64,000 nt of DNA, from NCBI GenBank assembly GCA_022824205.1, contig JAJEAI010000039.1, positions 1-64,000 of the forward strand, read 5' to 3'. This document shows positions 46,437-56,163 of the stretch, piece by piece (the stretch's first letter is position 1; every line of letters starts with the position of its first letter). Source of the stretch: Candidatus Binatia bacterium. Lineage in GTDB: Bacteria > Desulfobacterota > Binatia > UBA9968 > JAJDTQ01. The notes beneath the pieces were generated by a model. The model ran no database searches. It was not told the origin of the DNA and was given only the letters and a program-made list of their open reading frames with translations. The translations under genes were made by a program, and so were the position numbers.

Positions 46437-47353
46437 TCCGGCTCCGGCGCCACCGCGACCACCGCGATGCCCGCATCGTCGGCGGCCGCCAGCAACTCTT
46501 CCTTGTCCAGCAAGATCGATCGCCCGCACTCCACGGCGAGAACGCCGCCGCCCGCTTCCCGCAGAACCTCGATGGTCCCGGGGCCGATGGCGGGGACGTC
46601 GAAGCGCAGATCCTGGTCCGGTTTGCTCATCTTCACCACCACGACGGAGCCCTCGACGATCTCGCCGCCGCGGCGGACGGCGGCATCCGTGCCCTCGATG
46701 GCTTCCACGGCCAGGATGACCCCCTCCTTCAGCACCAGCGTCTGGCCGATACCCATGCGCCCGAGTGCCTTCACCAGCGGAATACCCATCCGAACGTCCC
46801 GCCACTGCTGCGCGCTCGGTTCGGTGCGGGTCAACACCCCGGGGGCCGCGGGAACGATACGCTCGAGGAAAATCGTCGAAGGCACCACGCGGATGCCTTC
46901 GCCCTCGAGTTCCCCGGCGACGCCGCGCAAGAGGTAGTCGTCGTCCCGGCGGCGCATGCGCGCCAGCAACGCGAGGCCCCTGGGATCGGGCCTGAAGTTC
47001 GAGAACATGCGCACCTTGCGGATACCGCCCGCCATGACGGCGTGACGGACCTCGGCCTTGTGGAAAGTGCGGATGATCCTGCCCAACTGGCCCACCCGTA
47101 TCCAGGTCACCTCCGCCGCGAACCGTTCGATCTCCGGGTCCGTTTCGCCGCGATGGGCCACCGCGATCACACGCACCCCGGCCGCGCCCGCGTTGCGGGC
47201 GAATATCAATGGGAAGCGGCCGCTGCCGGCGATCAGCCCGACCCGGTCCGCCGGCATGTCCGGCATCCGGCTCGGCGGCGCCTCGCCCGCATCGAGCCTT
47301 CCACCCAGTGGATCATCCATCCCCGACCGGACGACGCATCGACTTGCTCCCAT
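46433..47353 (-). CDS. lpxI: UDP-2,3-diacylglucosamine pyrophosphatase LpxI
   Basis: LpxI hydrolyses UDP-2,3-diacylglucosamine to lipid X and is the functional replacement of LpxH in many alpha- and deltaproteobacteria. Signatures are RVGLIAGSGRFPLIFARNA, HAVMAGGIRKVRMFSNF, RRRDDDYLLRGVAGELE and the C-terminal DVPAIGPGTIEVLREAGGG. An ATG at 47353 overlaps the fabZ stop (TGATG) with GGAG upstream, giving 306 residues. The conserved fold begins only at about residue 33, so the ATG at 47266 (277 residues, the usual family length) is an alternative. It is directly after fabZ, where lpxA would be expected. Confidence 0.93.
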   Translation of the reverse strand: MGASRCVVRSGMDDPLGGRLDAGEAPPSRMPDMPADRVGLIAGSGRFPLIFARNAGAAGVRVIAVAHRGETDPEIERFAAEVTWIRVGQLGRIIRTFHKAEVRHAVMAGGIRKVRMFSNFRPDPRGLALLARMRRRDDDYLLRGVAGELEGEGIRVVPSTIFLERIVPAAPGVLTRTEPSAQQWRDVRMGIPLVKALGRMGIGQTLVLKEGVILAVEAIEGTDAAVRRGGEIVEGSVVVVKMSKPDQDLRFDVPAIGPGTIEVLREAGGGVLAVECGRSILLDKEELLAAADDAGIAVVAVAPEPE

Positions 47354-47781
47354 CAGACCGGCATCTCCATGGCGGACAACTCCGCCTCCGCCACGCGCTT
47401 GCCCGCCACCGTCACGTGCCCGGTGAGGCGCCAATAGTGCTTGCGCCGGCGCAGGATTTCCATCTCGATGCGCAACTGATCGCCCGGCTCCACGGGGTGC
47501 TTGAACTTGACCCGATCGAGACCGGTAAGGACGAAGACCTTCTCCGCCGGGAATTGGCTGCAGCGCGCGAAGATGGCGCCGACCTGCGCCATGGCTTCGC
47601 AGATCAACACGCCGGGCATGATGGGCTTGTCCGGGAAGTGGCCCTGAAAGAAGCTCTCGTTGATGCTGACGTTCTTGATGCCCACGATACGCCGGTTCGG
47701 TTCGAGCTCCACGATTCGATCCACCAGAAGGAACGGATAACGGTGCGGGATCAACTTGCGTATCTCGGTTACGTCCATCAT
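47353..47781 (-). CDS. fabZ: 3-hydroxyacyl-ACP dehydratase FabZ
   Basis: A 142-residue hot-dog-fold dehydratase of type II fatty acid synthesis. IPHRYPFLLVDRI and the active-site GHFPDKPIMPGVLICEAMAQ are intact (catalytic His and Glu). It competes with lipid A synthesis for 3-hydroxyacyl-ACP and is usually cotranscribed with lpxD and lpxA. It starts four bases after the lpxD stop and ends overlapping the lpxI ATG. Confidence 0.97.
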   Translation of the reverse strand: MMDVTEIRKLIPHRYPFLLVDRIVELEPNRRIVGIKNVSINESFFQGHFPDKPIMPGVLICEAMAQVGAIFARCSQFPAEKVFVLTGLDRVKFKHPVEPGDQLRIEMEILRRRKHYWRLTGHVTVAGKRVAEAELSAMEMPV

Positions 47782-47785
47782 ATGG

Positions 47786-48841
47786 CTACGGGACCTCCTT
47801 GTCCTCCGTAGAGGCTTTCAAACGCAACGCTCGCTCGATTTCGGCGACCCGACGCCACAGCGCGGGCAGCTTGGGCAGGAGCCGCATAACCCTGAGCCAC
47901 TCCTTGTGCGGCGCGGCCATGATCAGCCCGGAGAGCACCGAACCGGGCGGCACCGATTGCAGAATGGCGCTCCTGGGTCCGATCACCGACCGGGAACCGA
48001 TCTCCACGTGGTCCTTGACACCCGCCTGCCCGGCCAGGATTACGTCGTCGCCCACCACCGCGCTCCCGGCAATGCCCGTCTGGGCGATGATCAGGCATCG
48101 TTCACCCACCACCACATTGTGCCCTATCTGCACGAGATTATCGATCTTCGTGCCCGCGCCGATGCGGGTGCTGCCGATGGTGGCCCGGTCGATGGTGGTG
48201 TTGGCGCCGACCTCCACGTGGTCTCCGATCTCCACGATCCCGGCCTGCGGCACCTTGAGACGCCCCGGACCGTGGCCCGCGTACCCGAATCCGTCGCTGC
48301 CGACGACGACACCCGCGTGCAGGATGACGCCGTCGCCAATCCGGCAACCCTCCGCCAGCGTCACGTTGGGATGGAGCACGCAACCCCGGCCGAGGCGAGC
48401 CTCCGCTCCGATGGACACGCCCGGCATCAATACCGTCTCCTCTCCCACACGGGCGTTCCTGCCCACGAAGCAGTGAGGATAGAGGCTGGCTCCCGGTTCG
48501 ATGACAGCGGTTGGATCGACCGCGGCCAAGGGACTCACGCCCGCCGCATGCGCCGTCGGAGGATTGAACAGTGCGTGGATTCGCGCGAAGGCGCGCAGGG
48601 GGTCGCCGGTCACAAGGAGGTTCCGCACGGCCTCCGCGCCGGGGTCATCGGCCACGATGACCGCGCTGGCCCGGCAGGAATCCAGATGCCGCCGGTAGCG
48701 CGGGTGGATGAGAAAGGTGATGTCTCCCGGACCCGCGTCCTCGATGGAGGACACACGCTCAATGGTCGCGTCCGCGTCGCCGATCACCCGTCCGCCGACA
48801 AGGTCGGCGAGGTCGGCGAGCGATTTGCGTGAGGTGGTCAC
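47786..48841 (-). CDS. lpxD: UDP-3-O-acylglucosamine N-acyltransferase LpxD
   Basis: A 351-residue left-handed beta-helix acyltransferase. The N-terminal uridine-binding domain (SLADLADLVGGRVIGD...) is followed by hexapeptide repeats from about residue 105 to 310 (for example IGDGVILHAGVVVGSDGFGY), with the catalytic His in VQIGHNVVVG, and a C-terminal helix. It N-acylates UDP-3-O-acylglucosamine. The GTG start overlaps the skp stop (GTGA). Confidence 0.96.
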   Translation of the reverse strand: MTTSRKSLADLADLVGGRVIGDADATIERVSSIEDAGPGDITFLIHPRYRRHLDSCRASAVIVADDPGAEAVRNLLVTGDPLRAFARIHALFNPPTAHAAGVSPLAAVDPTAVIEPGASLYPHCFVGRNARVGEETVLMPGVSIGAEARLGRGCVLHPNVTLAEGCRIGDGVILHAGVVVGSDGFGYAGHGPGRLKVPQAGIVEIGDHVEVGANTTIDRATIGSTRIGAGTKIDNLVQIGHNVVVGERCLIIAQTGIAGSAVVGDDVILAGQAGVKDHVEIGSRSVIGPRSAILQSVPPGSVLSGLIMAAPHKEWLRVMRLLPKLPALWRRVAEIERALRLKASTEDKEVP

Positions 48842-49362
48842 CTGTCCTTGTCGCCCGTATTCCGGAAGCGCTCGTCGTAGAGCTTGATCACGTCGTCGGT
48901 GATGTCGGTTCCCTTGTCCGTGTAGAGAAGCTGGCTCCGTTCCAGGATCATGGTGAACTTGCCCGTCTTGCCCACCTCCGAGATGATCTTCTGCAGATCC
49001 TTCAGGATGCCGTCGGTGATCTCGCGCTCCCGCAGAGCCAACTCCTCCTGCATGTCGCGCTTGTCGCGCTCATAGTCGCGCAGCCGGCGCTGGAAGCGAA
49101 GTTGCGCCTTGGCCCGTTCGCTCTCCTTCATCAGGACGCCCTGCTTCTGCAAGTCCCGCTGCTCCTTCTCGATGGCCTGCTGTTCCTTCAGAAGTGTCGC
49201 CTCCTTGTCCTTGACCGAGGCCTGGAACTGAGCGCGCGCGCTCTTGCCCCGCTCGGACTGGCTGATGGCCTTCTGGAGGTGGACGAAACCGACCTTGAGT
49301 TCCTGGCCCCACGCCGGGGCCGGCAGCAGCATCAACAAAAGAACCAACCAGACTCGGTTCAC
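48838..49362 (-). CDS. skp: OmpH/Skp family periplasmic chaperone
   Basis: A 174-residue exported protein. A signal peptide (VWLVLLLMLLPAPAWG) leads into VGFVHLQKAISQSERGKSA, then long coiled-coil helices rich in Glu/Lys/Arg/Gln (residues 45-120), as in trimeric Skp, which carries unfolded outer-membrane proteins to BamA. The start is the GTG at 49362 with GGAGG five bases upstream; the track start at 49911 lies inside bamA. It is 50 bp after bamA. Confidence 0.92.
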   Translation of the reverse strand: MNRVWLVLLLMLLPAPAWGQELKVGFVHLQKAISQSERGKSARAQFQASVKDKEATLLKEQQAIEKEQRDLQKQGVLMKESERAKAQLRFQRRLRDYERDKRDMQEELALREREITDGILKDLQKIISEVGKTGKFTMILERSQLLYTDKGTDITDDVIKLYDERFRNTGDKDR

Positions 49363-49412
49363 CGTAACCTCCGGGAAATAGGACTCCAAATACGGCTTCG
49401 CAACCGGCGCCG

Positions 49413-51785
49413 TCACAGACCCCCCACCGCGCCGAACGCGAATCCGAGAACTTCCTTGCGGTCGGTGGGTTCCGCGTTGATCGGGAACGCCCAGCTCAGT
49501 TTGACGGGTCCGATGGGCGACTGCCACTGCATGGCCAACCCCACCGAACGCTTGAGATCCTCCAACCTGATGTTCTCCCTCGGCCCGAACGCCTGTCCCT
49601 GGTCGAAGAAAACCGAGCCTCGGAAACCCCACTGATTCGCGATGGGGAAGTGAAGCTCCGTCTTGAGGATGAGTTGCTTGTTGCCGCCCACGGCTTCGGG
49701 ATCGTCGCATTCGGGTTCGTCCTTGGGGCATTCCCGCGGACCCAGGGTCCGGTACTCGTAACCGCGCACCGAATTGATGCCGCCGGCGAAGTAGCGTTCG
49801 AACAGCGGCAATTCGCGGTCCGTCCAGGATTCTCCGTAGCCGATCCGGCCTCCGAGCATCAGAGCGAAGTTCCGACCCCATTCGAAGTTGGCCAGGATGG
49901 GATAGTACCACGCCACCGAGGCGTCGCTGCGGATGAAACGGTTGTCGCCCCCCAGTCCGGCCACCTTGACGGACAACGTGGAGCGGGTCCCCTCCGTGGG
50001 GGAGAAGAAATGATTGCGCGTATCGTAGGAGAGTCTCGGAGTGACCGCGCTGGTGGTGGAATCGCCGGGCTCGATGCTCAGCGGAGCGTCGTCTTCCACG
50101 TCGGTGATCTCGGAACGGAAGAACGTGTAGCCGATGCCGCCGTGCAGGTGGTCCAGAACGGAAAACTCCGGCTCCAGGCTCGGATCATCGCGGCGCCAGA
50201 CATCCGCGCGGCGTCCGAAGTACGGTAGCCGAACATAGCGCAAGGGCATACTCACACGGGTGGCGAAGCCGGTGCGTTGATTGGTCCAGGTGGCGTATTC
50301 GGCGGTGGTATGGAAAACGTCGAGACCCACGTCCGCGCGGCTGTCGAAGATGCGCGGCTCGACGAAACCCAGCACGAAGTCCTGGTCGGTGCTGCTCAGC
50401 GTGACGTCCGCGGACAGCCGCCGTCCGGTGCCGAAGAGATTGCGCTCCTCCAGGGAGGTGCGGAAGGAAAAACCGCTGGCGGTGCTGAAGCCCGCGCCGA
50501 CGCTGAAGGTGCCCGTGGGCGCCTCCTCGACCTTCACCAGCAGGTTGATCCGGTCCTCCCGATCCGCCTTCTCCGTGGACACGGTCACGTCCTTGAAGAA
50601 ACCCGTGCGCAGCAAGGCGTTGCGGCTCTCCCGGACCCTGGCGGAGGAGAACCGTCCCTCTTCCGCCACTTCCAGCTCTCGCCGGATCACCTTGTCCCGG
50701 GTCTTGACGTTGCCGGCGATCCTCACCTCGTCGAAGTAGACGAGCGGCCCCTGCGCGATCGCGTAGGTGACGTGGACCAGACGGTCTTGCGGGCTGAAAC
50801 GCGTCTTGGGGGAAACCTCGACAAAAGCGTAACCGCGTTCCGCGTAGCGTTGCTGCAACGCGGTCACGTCATTGAGCAGCCGGCTTCGACGGAAGATCTG
50901 GCCCGACGTGAGACTGACCCGTTCCAACAAACGTTCCGGAGTCGCGCCGATGTCGCCGGCGACCTTCACCTCCCCGACGCGATAGCGCTCGCCCTCCTGG
51001 ATGCGGATCACCACCTCCAGGCCTTCGCCCCGCGGCAGGACGATGGGTTCGTCGATCTTGTGGTCCACGAATCCGTGGTCGTAATAGAAGGACGACAACT
51101 GCGCGGTGTCGTTGGTAAGCACATCGGGATCCAGGCGTCCACGGCTGGTGAAGGGAATGAACCACCGCTCCTTGGTGTCCATGACGTCCTTCAACTCCTC
51201 CTCCGAGAAGGTCCGGTTCCCCTCGAAGGTGATCTTGTGGATCAGGAGCGTCTCTCCTTCGACGACGTTCAGGTTGACGATGGTCTGATTGTTCTCCGCC
51301 GGAGTCAGCGTGTAGTCGACGCGCGTGTTGACGTGGCCCGCCTCGCCGTACAGGCGCAGCACCCTCTGCAACCCCTCCTGCAGGCGCGCGGTGTCCAGGG
51401 CCGCCCGCGACTGTACACCCAGGGCCGCCTCGATATCTTCCGTCGACACCTTGTCGTTACCCAGGATTCGCACGTCCCGGACGTACGGGCGTTCCTTGAC
51501 CGTGTAGGTCAGCACCCCCGCCGCGGAAAAGTCGGCGCTCACGTCATCGAACAGGCCCATGCGGTAGATGGCCTTGACGTCCCGGTCTACCCGGTCGGCA
51601 TCGAACGGTTCGCCCGGCTGGGTCTGGATGCTCAACCGGACGGCGTCCTCCTCCACCCTCAGGTTGCCCTCGACCCGGACCTCGGTCACCAGGGACTGCG
51701 CCGCGGCCAAGCCCTGCCAAGCGACAATCCAGCACATCCCGGCCAGGAAGGCCGCGGCAATTCTTCGGCAAATCCGGATTCGCAT
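49413..51785 (-). CDS. bamA: Outer membrane protein assembly factor BamA
   Basis: A 790-residue Omp85 protein. A signal peptide ([23 protein letters not shown]) precedes five POTRA domains (about 32-370, for example [20 protein letters not shown]) and the 16-strand barrel (about 380-790). The barrel region has the family's [14 protein letters not shown] loop near 670 and [13 protein letters not shown]. It folds beta-barrel proteins into the outer membrane. The upstream gap to lolD (51786-51905) may hold a promoter, but no convincing hexamer pair was seen. Confidence 0.97.
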   Translation of the reverse strand: MRIRICRRIAAAFLAGMCWIVAWQGLAAAQSLVTEVRVEGNLRVEEDAVRLSIQTQPGEPFDADRVDRDVKAIYRMGLFDDVSADFSAAGVLTYTVKERPYVRDVRILGNDKVSTEDIEAALGVQSRAALDTARLQEGLQRVLRLYGEAGHVNTRVDYTLTPAENNQTIVNLNVVEGETLLIHKITFEGNRTFSEEELKDVMDTKERWFIPFTSRGRLDPDVLTNDTAQLSSFYYDHGFVDHKIDEPIVLPRGEGLEVVIRIQEGERYRVGEVKVAGDIGATPERLLERVSLTSGQIFRRSRLLNDVTALQQRYAERGYAFVEVSPKTRFSPQDRLVHVTYAIAQGPLVYFDEVRIAGNVKTRDKVIRRELEVAEEGRFSSARVRESRNALLRTGFFKDVTVSTEKADREDRINLLVKVEEAPTGTFSVGAGFSTASGFSFRTSLEERNLFGTGRRLSADVTLSSTDQDFVLGFVEPRIFDSRADVGLDVFHTTAEYATWTNQRTGFATRVSMPLRYVRLPYFGRRADVWRRDDPSLEPEFSVLDHLHGGIGYTFFRSEITDVEDDAPLSIEPGDSTTSAVTPRLSYDTRNHFFSPTEGTRSTLSVKVAGLGGDNRFIRSDASVAWYYPILANFEWGRNFALMLGGRIGYGESWTDRELPLFERYFAGGINSVRGYEYRTLGPRECPKDEPECDDPEAVGGNKQLILKTELHFPIANQWGFRGSVFFDQGQAFGPRENIRLEDLKRSVGLAMQWQSPIGPVKLSWAFPINAEPTDRKEVLGFAFGAVGGL

Positions 51786-51905
51786 GAGTCAATACGCCGA
51801 AAAGGCATGTATTGCTAACAAGTTCACAAGCCGTTGTAAAGCGAATTGGAGCACCCGAACGCGCTACGAGGAGCGCACCGGAGCCCGCGCGGATGACGCC
51901 GCCGG

Positions 51906-52595
51906 TCACTCCGCGAGCATGAACAAGCGCCCCTCGCGCAGTTCCATCCGGCGGCTCATGCGACCCGCGAGGTGGCGGTTGTGGGTGGTCACGATCAAAC
52001 CCAGGCCGCGTTCTTCGTTGAGGCCGCAGAGCAGGTCCTCGATCTCGCCCGCGGTCCCCGGATCCAGATTGCCGGTGGGCTCGTCCGCCAGCATGAGCCG
52101 TGGTCCCAGGATCAGCGCGCGCGCGATGGCCACCCGCTGCTGCTCGCCGCCGGAGAGCTCCCCGGGCCGGTGTGTCAGCCGGTGCGAGAGCCCCACGGTG
52201 TCCAGCAACTCCAAGGCGGAGTCCCGCGCCTTGACCCGGTCCCAGCGTGCGATCAGCGCCGGCATCATGACGTTCTCCAGGGCGTTGAAGTCGGGCAGCA
52301 GGTGATGGAACTGGAAGACGAAGCCGATGGCGCGGTTGCGCAGGGCCGATATCTCGTCGTCGCTCCAGGCGGTGACGTCCCACCCCTCGTAACGCAGCGT
52401 GCCACGGTCGGCCCGGTCGAGGGTGCCGATGATGTAGAGCAGCGTGCTCTTGCCCACGCCGGAGTCGCCGATGATGGCGAGTCGCTCGCCTTGTTCCAGC
52501 GACAGATCCAGATCCGCGAGCACGTCCACGCGCCGGTCGCCGCTCGTGTAGGACTTGGCGAGTCCGCGTATTTCGATCAGTTCCGCCACGTCCAC
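51906..52595 (-). CDS. lolD: Lipoprotein-releasing system ATP-binding protein LolD
   Basis: A 229-residue ABC ATPase: Walker [18 protein letters not shown], signature [16 protein letters not shown] and Walker [14 protein letters not shown]. It powers extraction of outer-membrane-destined lipoproteins from the inner membrane with LolC/E. The GTG start at 52595 follows the lolC/E stop with no gap. The MacB/FtsE-like family is broad, but gene context supports LolD. Confidence 0.94.
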   Translation of the reverse strand: MDVAELIEIRGLAKSYTSGDRRVDVLADLDLSLEQGERLAIIGDSGVGKSTLLYIIGTLDRADRGTLRYEGWDVTAWSDDEISALRNRAIGFVFQFHHLLPDFNALENVMMPALIARWDRVKARDSALELLDTVGLSHRLTHRPGELSGGEQQRVAIARALILGPRLMLADEPTGNLDPGTAGEIEDLLCGLNEERGLGLIVTTHNRHLAGRMSRRMELREGRLFMLAE

Positions 52596-53840
52596 TCACT
52601 CGTAACGGATGACGTCCACGGGATGAAGCCGCGCCGCCTGCCGCGCCGGGTAGATGCTCGCCACGCAACAGATGACCAGCGACGCCAGGGCCACCAGCGC
52701 GAAGTAGAGCGGCGAGATGCTCACCGGCACGGTGGAGACCTCGAAGACGTCCTCGGGTAGATCGATGAACTGGTAGCGCTCGATGAGCAGCGCGAGCACG
52801 TAGCCCACGACCACGCCGAGCGCCGTGCCCACGGCGCCGATGATCCAGCCCTTGAGCAGGAATATCCAGCGAATACTGCCCCGGGACGCCCCCATGGAAC
52901 GCAACACGGCGATGTCCTTGCGCTTCTCCATCACCACCATGATCAGCGTCGAGACGATGTTGAAGGCGGCGATGAGCACCATCAGCAGCAGCACGAGAAA
53001 GTACACGGTCTTCTCGAGACGCAGCGCCGCGAACAGGTTGGGCCACAGACGCGACCAGTCCTCCACCAGGTAACGCTCGCCGACGTCCTCCTGGATGCCG
53101 GCCGCGACGGCCTGGGCATTGTCCACGTCCGTCACGGTGATCTCGATGCTGGTGGCGACCTCCCCCACCCCGAAGAAATCCTGCGCGGACGGCAGGCTCA
53201 GGAACGCCAGGCCCCGGTCGTATTCGCGCATGCCGGAGTCGAAGATACCGGTCACCGCGAAACGGCGGATGCGTGGAATGATGCCCACGGCGGTGGGACT
53301 GCCGATGGGCGACACGGCCTGCAGCGCGTCGCCCCGCCCCACCCGGAGCTGCTCCGCCAGCCGATCGCCGATGATGATGCCGGGGAGTTCCAGGTCACGG
53401 CCGTCCACGGTCACCCGGGTGCGCGTCTCGAGATCCTCCACGCGTCCCTCCCGCAAATGTTCCTGGAGGCCCACGTGGGAACGGTCCGGGTCGATGCCGC
53501 GCACGACGACGCCGGAAACGCGGTTGCCGGAGGTGAGGATGATCTGCCCGGTGAGCAGGGGCGCGGCCGCCACCACGTCCTCGCGCTCGTCGACGCGCCG
53601 GGCCAAGTCGTCGTAACCCTTCAGATAGCTGGCCGGCTTGACCAGCAGCACATGGGCGTTGAGGCCCAGGAGCCGGTCGCGCAGCACTTCCTCGAATCCG
53701 GTCATCACCGCGATCACCACATTGAGCGTGACCACCGCGATCATCACTCCGAGCACGGAGATGACGGTGAGCAGGGAGATGAACCGTTCGCTGCGCCGGG
53801 CACGCAGATAGCGCAGTCCTACGAACAACTCGTACGGCAT
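52596..53840 (-). CDS. Lipoprotein-releasing system permease LolC/LolE
   Basis: A 414-residue FtsX-type permease with an N-terminal helix (LLTVISVLGVMIAVVTLNVVIAVMTGF), a large periplasmic domain (about 45-270) and three C-terminal helices (LVLLLMVLIAAFNIVSTLIMVV; GWIIGAVGTALGVVVGYVLAL; FALVALASLVICCVASIYPA). Only one permease gene is present, so the complex may be a LolC/E homodimer (LolF-like). It starts three bases from the lysS stop. Confidence 0.93.
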   Translation of the reverse strand: MPYELFVGLRYLRARRSERFISLLTVISVLGVMIAVVTLNVVIAVMTGFEEVLRDRLLGLNAHVLLVKPASYLKGYDDLARRVDEREDVVAAAPLLTGQIILTSGNRVSGVVVRGIDPDRSHVGLQEHLREGRVEDLETRTRVTVDGRDLELPGIIIGDRLAEQLRVGRGDALQAVSPIGSPTAVGIIPRIRRFAVTGIFDSGMREYDRGLAFLSLPSAQDFFGVGEVATSIEITVTDVDNAQAVAAGIQEDVGERYLVEDWSRLWPNLFAALRLEKTVYFLVLLLMVLIAAFNIVSTLIMVVMEKRKDIAVLRSMGASRGSIRWIFLLKGWIIGAVGTALGVVVGYVLALLIERYQFIDLPEDVFEVSTVPVSISPLYFALVALASLVICCVASIYPARQAARLHPVDVIRYE

Positions 53841-53842
53841 GG

Positions 53843-55318
53843 TCAGGAGCGCAGCAGCGGAAAGAGGATGACGTCGCGGATCGAAGGGGAATCGGTGAGG
53901 AGCATCACCAGGCGATCGATGCCGATGCCCTCGCCCGCGGCCGGCGGCATGGCGTACTCCAGGGCGCGCACGTAGTCCTCGTCCACCTCGCAGGCGGTGT
54001 CGTCGCCGGCGCGGCGCGCCGCCGCCTGTTCCTCGAAACGGCGCCGCTGGTCGGCCGGATCGTTGAGCTCGGAAAAGGCGTTGGCCAGCTCCCTGCCGCC
54101 GATGAAGAGCTCGAAGCGGTCCACGAACTCCGGTTCCGCGTCGTTGCGGCGCGCCAGGGGCGAGACTTCCAGGGGATAGCCGGTGACGAACGTGGGCTGG
54201 ATCAAGCGTGGCTCCACCAAGTGCTCGAACAGCTCCACCAGGAGCTTGCCGTGGCCGAGCTTCGGGTCCACCTTGAGGGAATGCCGCTCCGCGAGCGTGC
54301 GCAGGGCCTCCACGCCCGCCAGCTCGGAGGCGTCCACGCCCGCATGACGCGCCACGCCCTCCACCAGGGAAAGCCGTTGCCAGGGCGGCTCCAGGTTCAC
54401 CTCGTGCTCGCCCCACGGCATGCGCAGGCTCCCGCGCACGGCCTGTGCCAACTCCACGAACAGCTCCTCCGTAAGCTCCATCATGTCGCGGTAGTCGGCG
54501 TACGCCTGGTAGAACTCCACCATGGTGAACTCGGGGTTGTGACGCGTGGACAGGCCCTCGTTGCGGAAGTTGCGGTTCAACTCGAAGACCCGTTCCAACC
54601 CTCCCACCAGCAGGCGCTTGAGGAACAGCTCCGGCGCCACCCGCAGGTAGAGGTCCAGGTCCAGGGCGTTGTGGTGCGTCACGAAGGGCTTGGCGGCGGC
54701 GCCCCCGGCCATGGGCTGCATCATCGGGGTCTCGACCTCGAGGAAGCCGCGCTGCTCCAGAAAACGGCGGATGAGCGAGATGATGCGCGAGCGGTTGCGG
54801 AAAACGTCGCGTACTCCCGGGTTCACCATCAGGTCCACGTAGCGCTGCCGGTAGCGGGTTTCCACGTCCTTCAAGCCATGCCACTTCTCCGGCAGCGGAC
54901 GGATGCACTTGCTCAGGAGGCGGACTTCCCGCGCCTCGATGGTCAGCTCATTGGTGCGGGTGCGGAACAGCCGGCCGGCCACGCCGACGATGTCGCCCAC
55001 GTCCGCCGCGCGCACGCGCGCGTAGGCCTCATCCCCGAGCTTGTCCTTGCGCGCGTAGACCTGGAGCCGTCCGGTACGGTCCTCCAACTCGAAAAAGGCC
55101 GCCTTGCCATGGGGACGGTGCGCGCGGATGCGGCCCGCCAACGCGAACTCCTCCGTCAACGCCTCCAGCCCTCCCTGGTCGAGGTCGCCGTGCCGCTCGC
55201 GGATGTCCCCGGCCGTGTAGCCGGGACGAAAGTCGTTGGGGTAGACGGAAAGATTCTGCGCCCGAAGCTGCGCCACCTTCTGGCGGCGCACCGCCATCTG
55301 CTCGTTGACTTCGTCCAT
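53843..55318 (-). CDS. lysS: Lysyl-tRNA synthetase, class II
   Basis: A 491-residue class IIb synthetase. It has an N-terminal OB-fold anticodon-binding domain (about 55-140), motif 1 around residue 180 (FLEQRGFLEVETPMMQP), motif 2 (FELNRNFRNEGLSTRHNPEFT) and motif 3 (GEGIGIDRLVMLLTDSPSIR). It charges tRNA-Lys. It lies between sufT and the lol genes; lysS-lolC-lolD synteny is common in deltaproteobacteria and some other groups. Confidence 0.97.
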   Translation of the reverse strand: MDEVNEQMAVRRQKVAQLRAQNLSVYPNDFRPGYTAGDIRERHGDLDQGGLEALTEEFALAGRIRAHRPHGKAAFFELEDRTGRLQVYARKDKLGDEAYARVRAADVGDIVGVAGRLFRTRTNELTIEAREVRLLSKCIRPLPEKWHGLKDVETRYRQRYVDLMVNPGVRDVFRNRSRIISLIRRFLEQRGFLEVETPMMQPMAGGAAAKPFVTHHNALDLDLYLRVAPELFLKRLLVGGLERVFELNRNFRNEGLSTRHNPEFTMVEFYQAYADYRDMMELTEELFVELAQAVRGSLRMPWGEHEVNLEPPWQRLSLVEGVARHAGVDASELAGVEALRTLAERHSLKVDPKLGHGKLLVELFEHLVEPRLIQPTFVTGYPLEVSPLARRNDAEPEFVDRFELFIGGRELANAFSELNDPADQRRRFEEQAAARRAGDDTACEVDEDYVRALEYAMPPAAGEGIGIDRLVMLLTDSPSIRDVILFPLLRS

Positions 55319-55357
55319 GTGGTGTCGGCTTGAGTCAGCGTTCGATGATCAGCGGCG

Positions 55358-55681
55358 TTACAGCATCCCGAGTTGCAGCTTGGCCGCGTCCGACATGCGA
55401 CCGGGGTCCCAGGGCGGCTCCCAGACGATTTCGACGTGCACGTCCGTCACGCCGTCCACCGCCCGGACCTTCTCTTCCACTTCCGCGGGAAGGGACTGGG
55501 CCGCCGGACAGTTGGGCGCGGTCAGGGTCATGGTCACGGTCACCTGACCGAGGGGGTCCACCTCCACGCCGTAAATCAGGCCCATCTCGTGGATGTTCAC
55601 CGGCACCTCGGGGTCGTAGCAGGTCTGTATCGCCTCGATGGCGCGCCGTTCGATGTCTTTCTGCTCCGCAACGCTTTCCAC
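55358..55681 (-). CDS. sufT: SufT/MIP18-family Fe-S maturation protein (DUF59)
   Basis: A 107-residue DUF59 protein. It contains CYDPEVPVNIHEMGLIYGV and the reactive-Cys segment LTAPNCPAAQSLP. SufT assists Fe-S cluster assembly under high demand. The track begins 34 codons early; GTG 55681 with GGGAGA six bases upstream is the likely start. It is 29 bp after sufU and last of the suf genes. Confidence 0.92.
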   Translation of the reverse strand: MESVAEQKDIERRAIEAIQTCYDPEVPVNIHEMGLIYGVEVDPLGQVTVTMTLTAPNCPAAQSLPAEVEEKVRAVDGVTDVHVEIVWEPPWDPGRMSDAAKLQLGML

Positions 55682-55710
55682 GGAATGTCTCCCGGTCCGC
55701 CTCGCCCGCG

Positions 55711-56163
55711 CTACTCGGTGCTTACGGCCTTGTCCTCGCCGTCCAGGGCCGCGCGCAACGTGTGCCACGCCAGCGTAGCGCACTTCACGCGCGCCGGATA
55801 GTCGCGCACGCCCGCGAATGCCGCCAGCTTGCCCATGCCGGCCTCCGCCGAGCCCGCGCCGTCGTCGGCGGCCACCATCCGGTGAAACCGCTCGAACAGC
55901 TCCCGTGCGTCGTCACAGCTCCGCTCCTTCAGGCTCTCGGTCATGACCGAGGCGGAGGCGATGGAGATGGCGCAGCCCGTGCCCTCGAAGCTCACGCCCG
56001 TCACGCGGCCATCCTCCACGTGCAGGTGCACCGCGACCTTGTCGCCGCACAACGGATTGACGCCCCGGGCGCTGCGGTTGGCATCGGCCAGCGGCCCGAA
56101 GTTCCGCGGCTTGCGGTTATGGTCCAGGATCAGCTCCTGGTAGAGATCCCTCAGGTCAGACAC
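55711..56163 (-). CDS. sufU: SufU-type Fe-S assembly/sulfur-transfer protein
   Basis: A 150-residue IscU-like protein with the three metal/sulfur Cys regions NPLCGDKV, GCAISIASASVM and RVKCATLAWHTL, and the insertion characteristic of SufU rather than IscU. SufU is a zinc protein that accepts persulfide from SufS. It starts with GTG at 56163, overlapping the sufS stop by 8 bp. No SufE is present in the cluster. Confidence 0.94.
   Translation of the reverse strand: MSDLRDLYQELILDHNRKPRNFGPLADANRSARGVNPLCGDKVAVHLHVEDGRVTGVSFEGTGCAISIASASVMTESLKERSCDDARELFERFHRMVAADDGAGSAEAGMGKLAAFAGVRDYPARVKCATLAWHTLRAALDGEDKAVSTE

Noticed and set aside
51786-51905. bamA promoter TTTACA-N17-TAGCAA
   Set aside because: The -10 matches at only half the positions; not strong enough to list.
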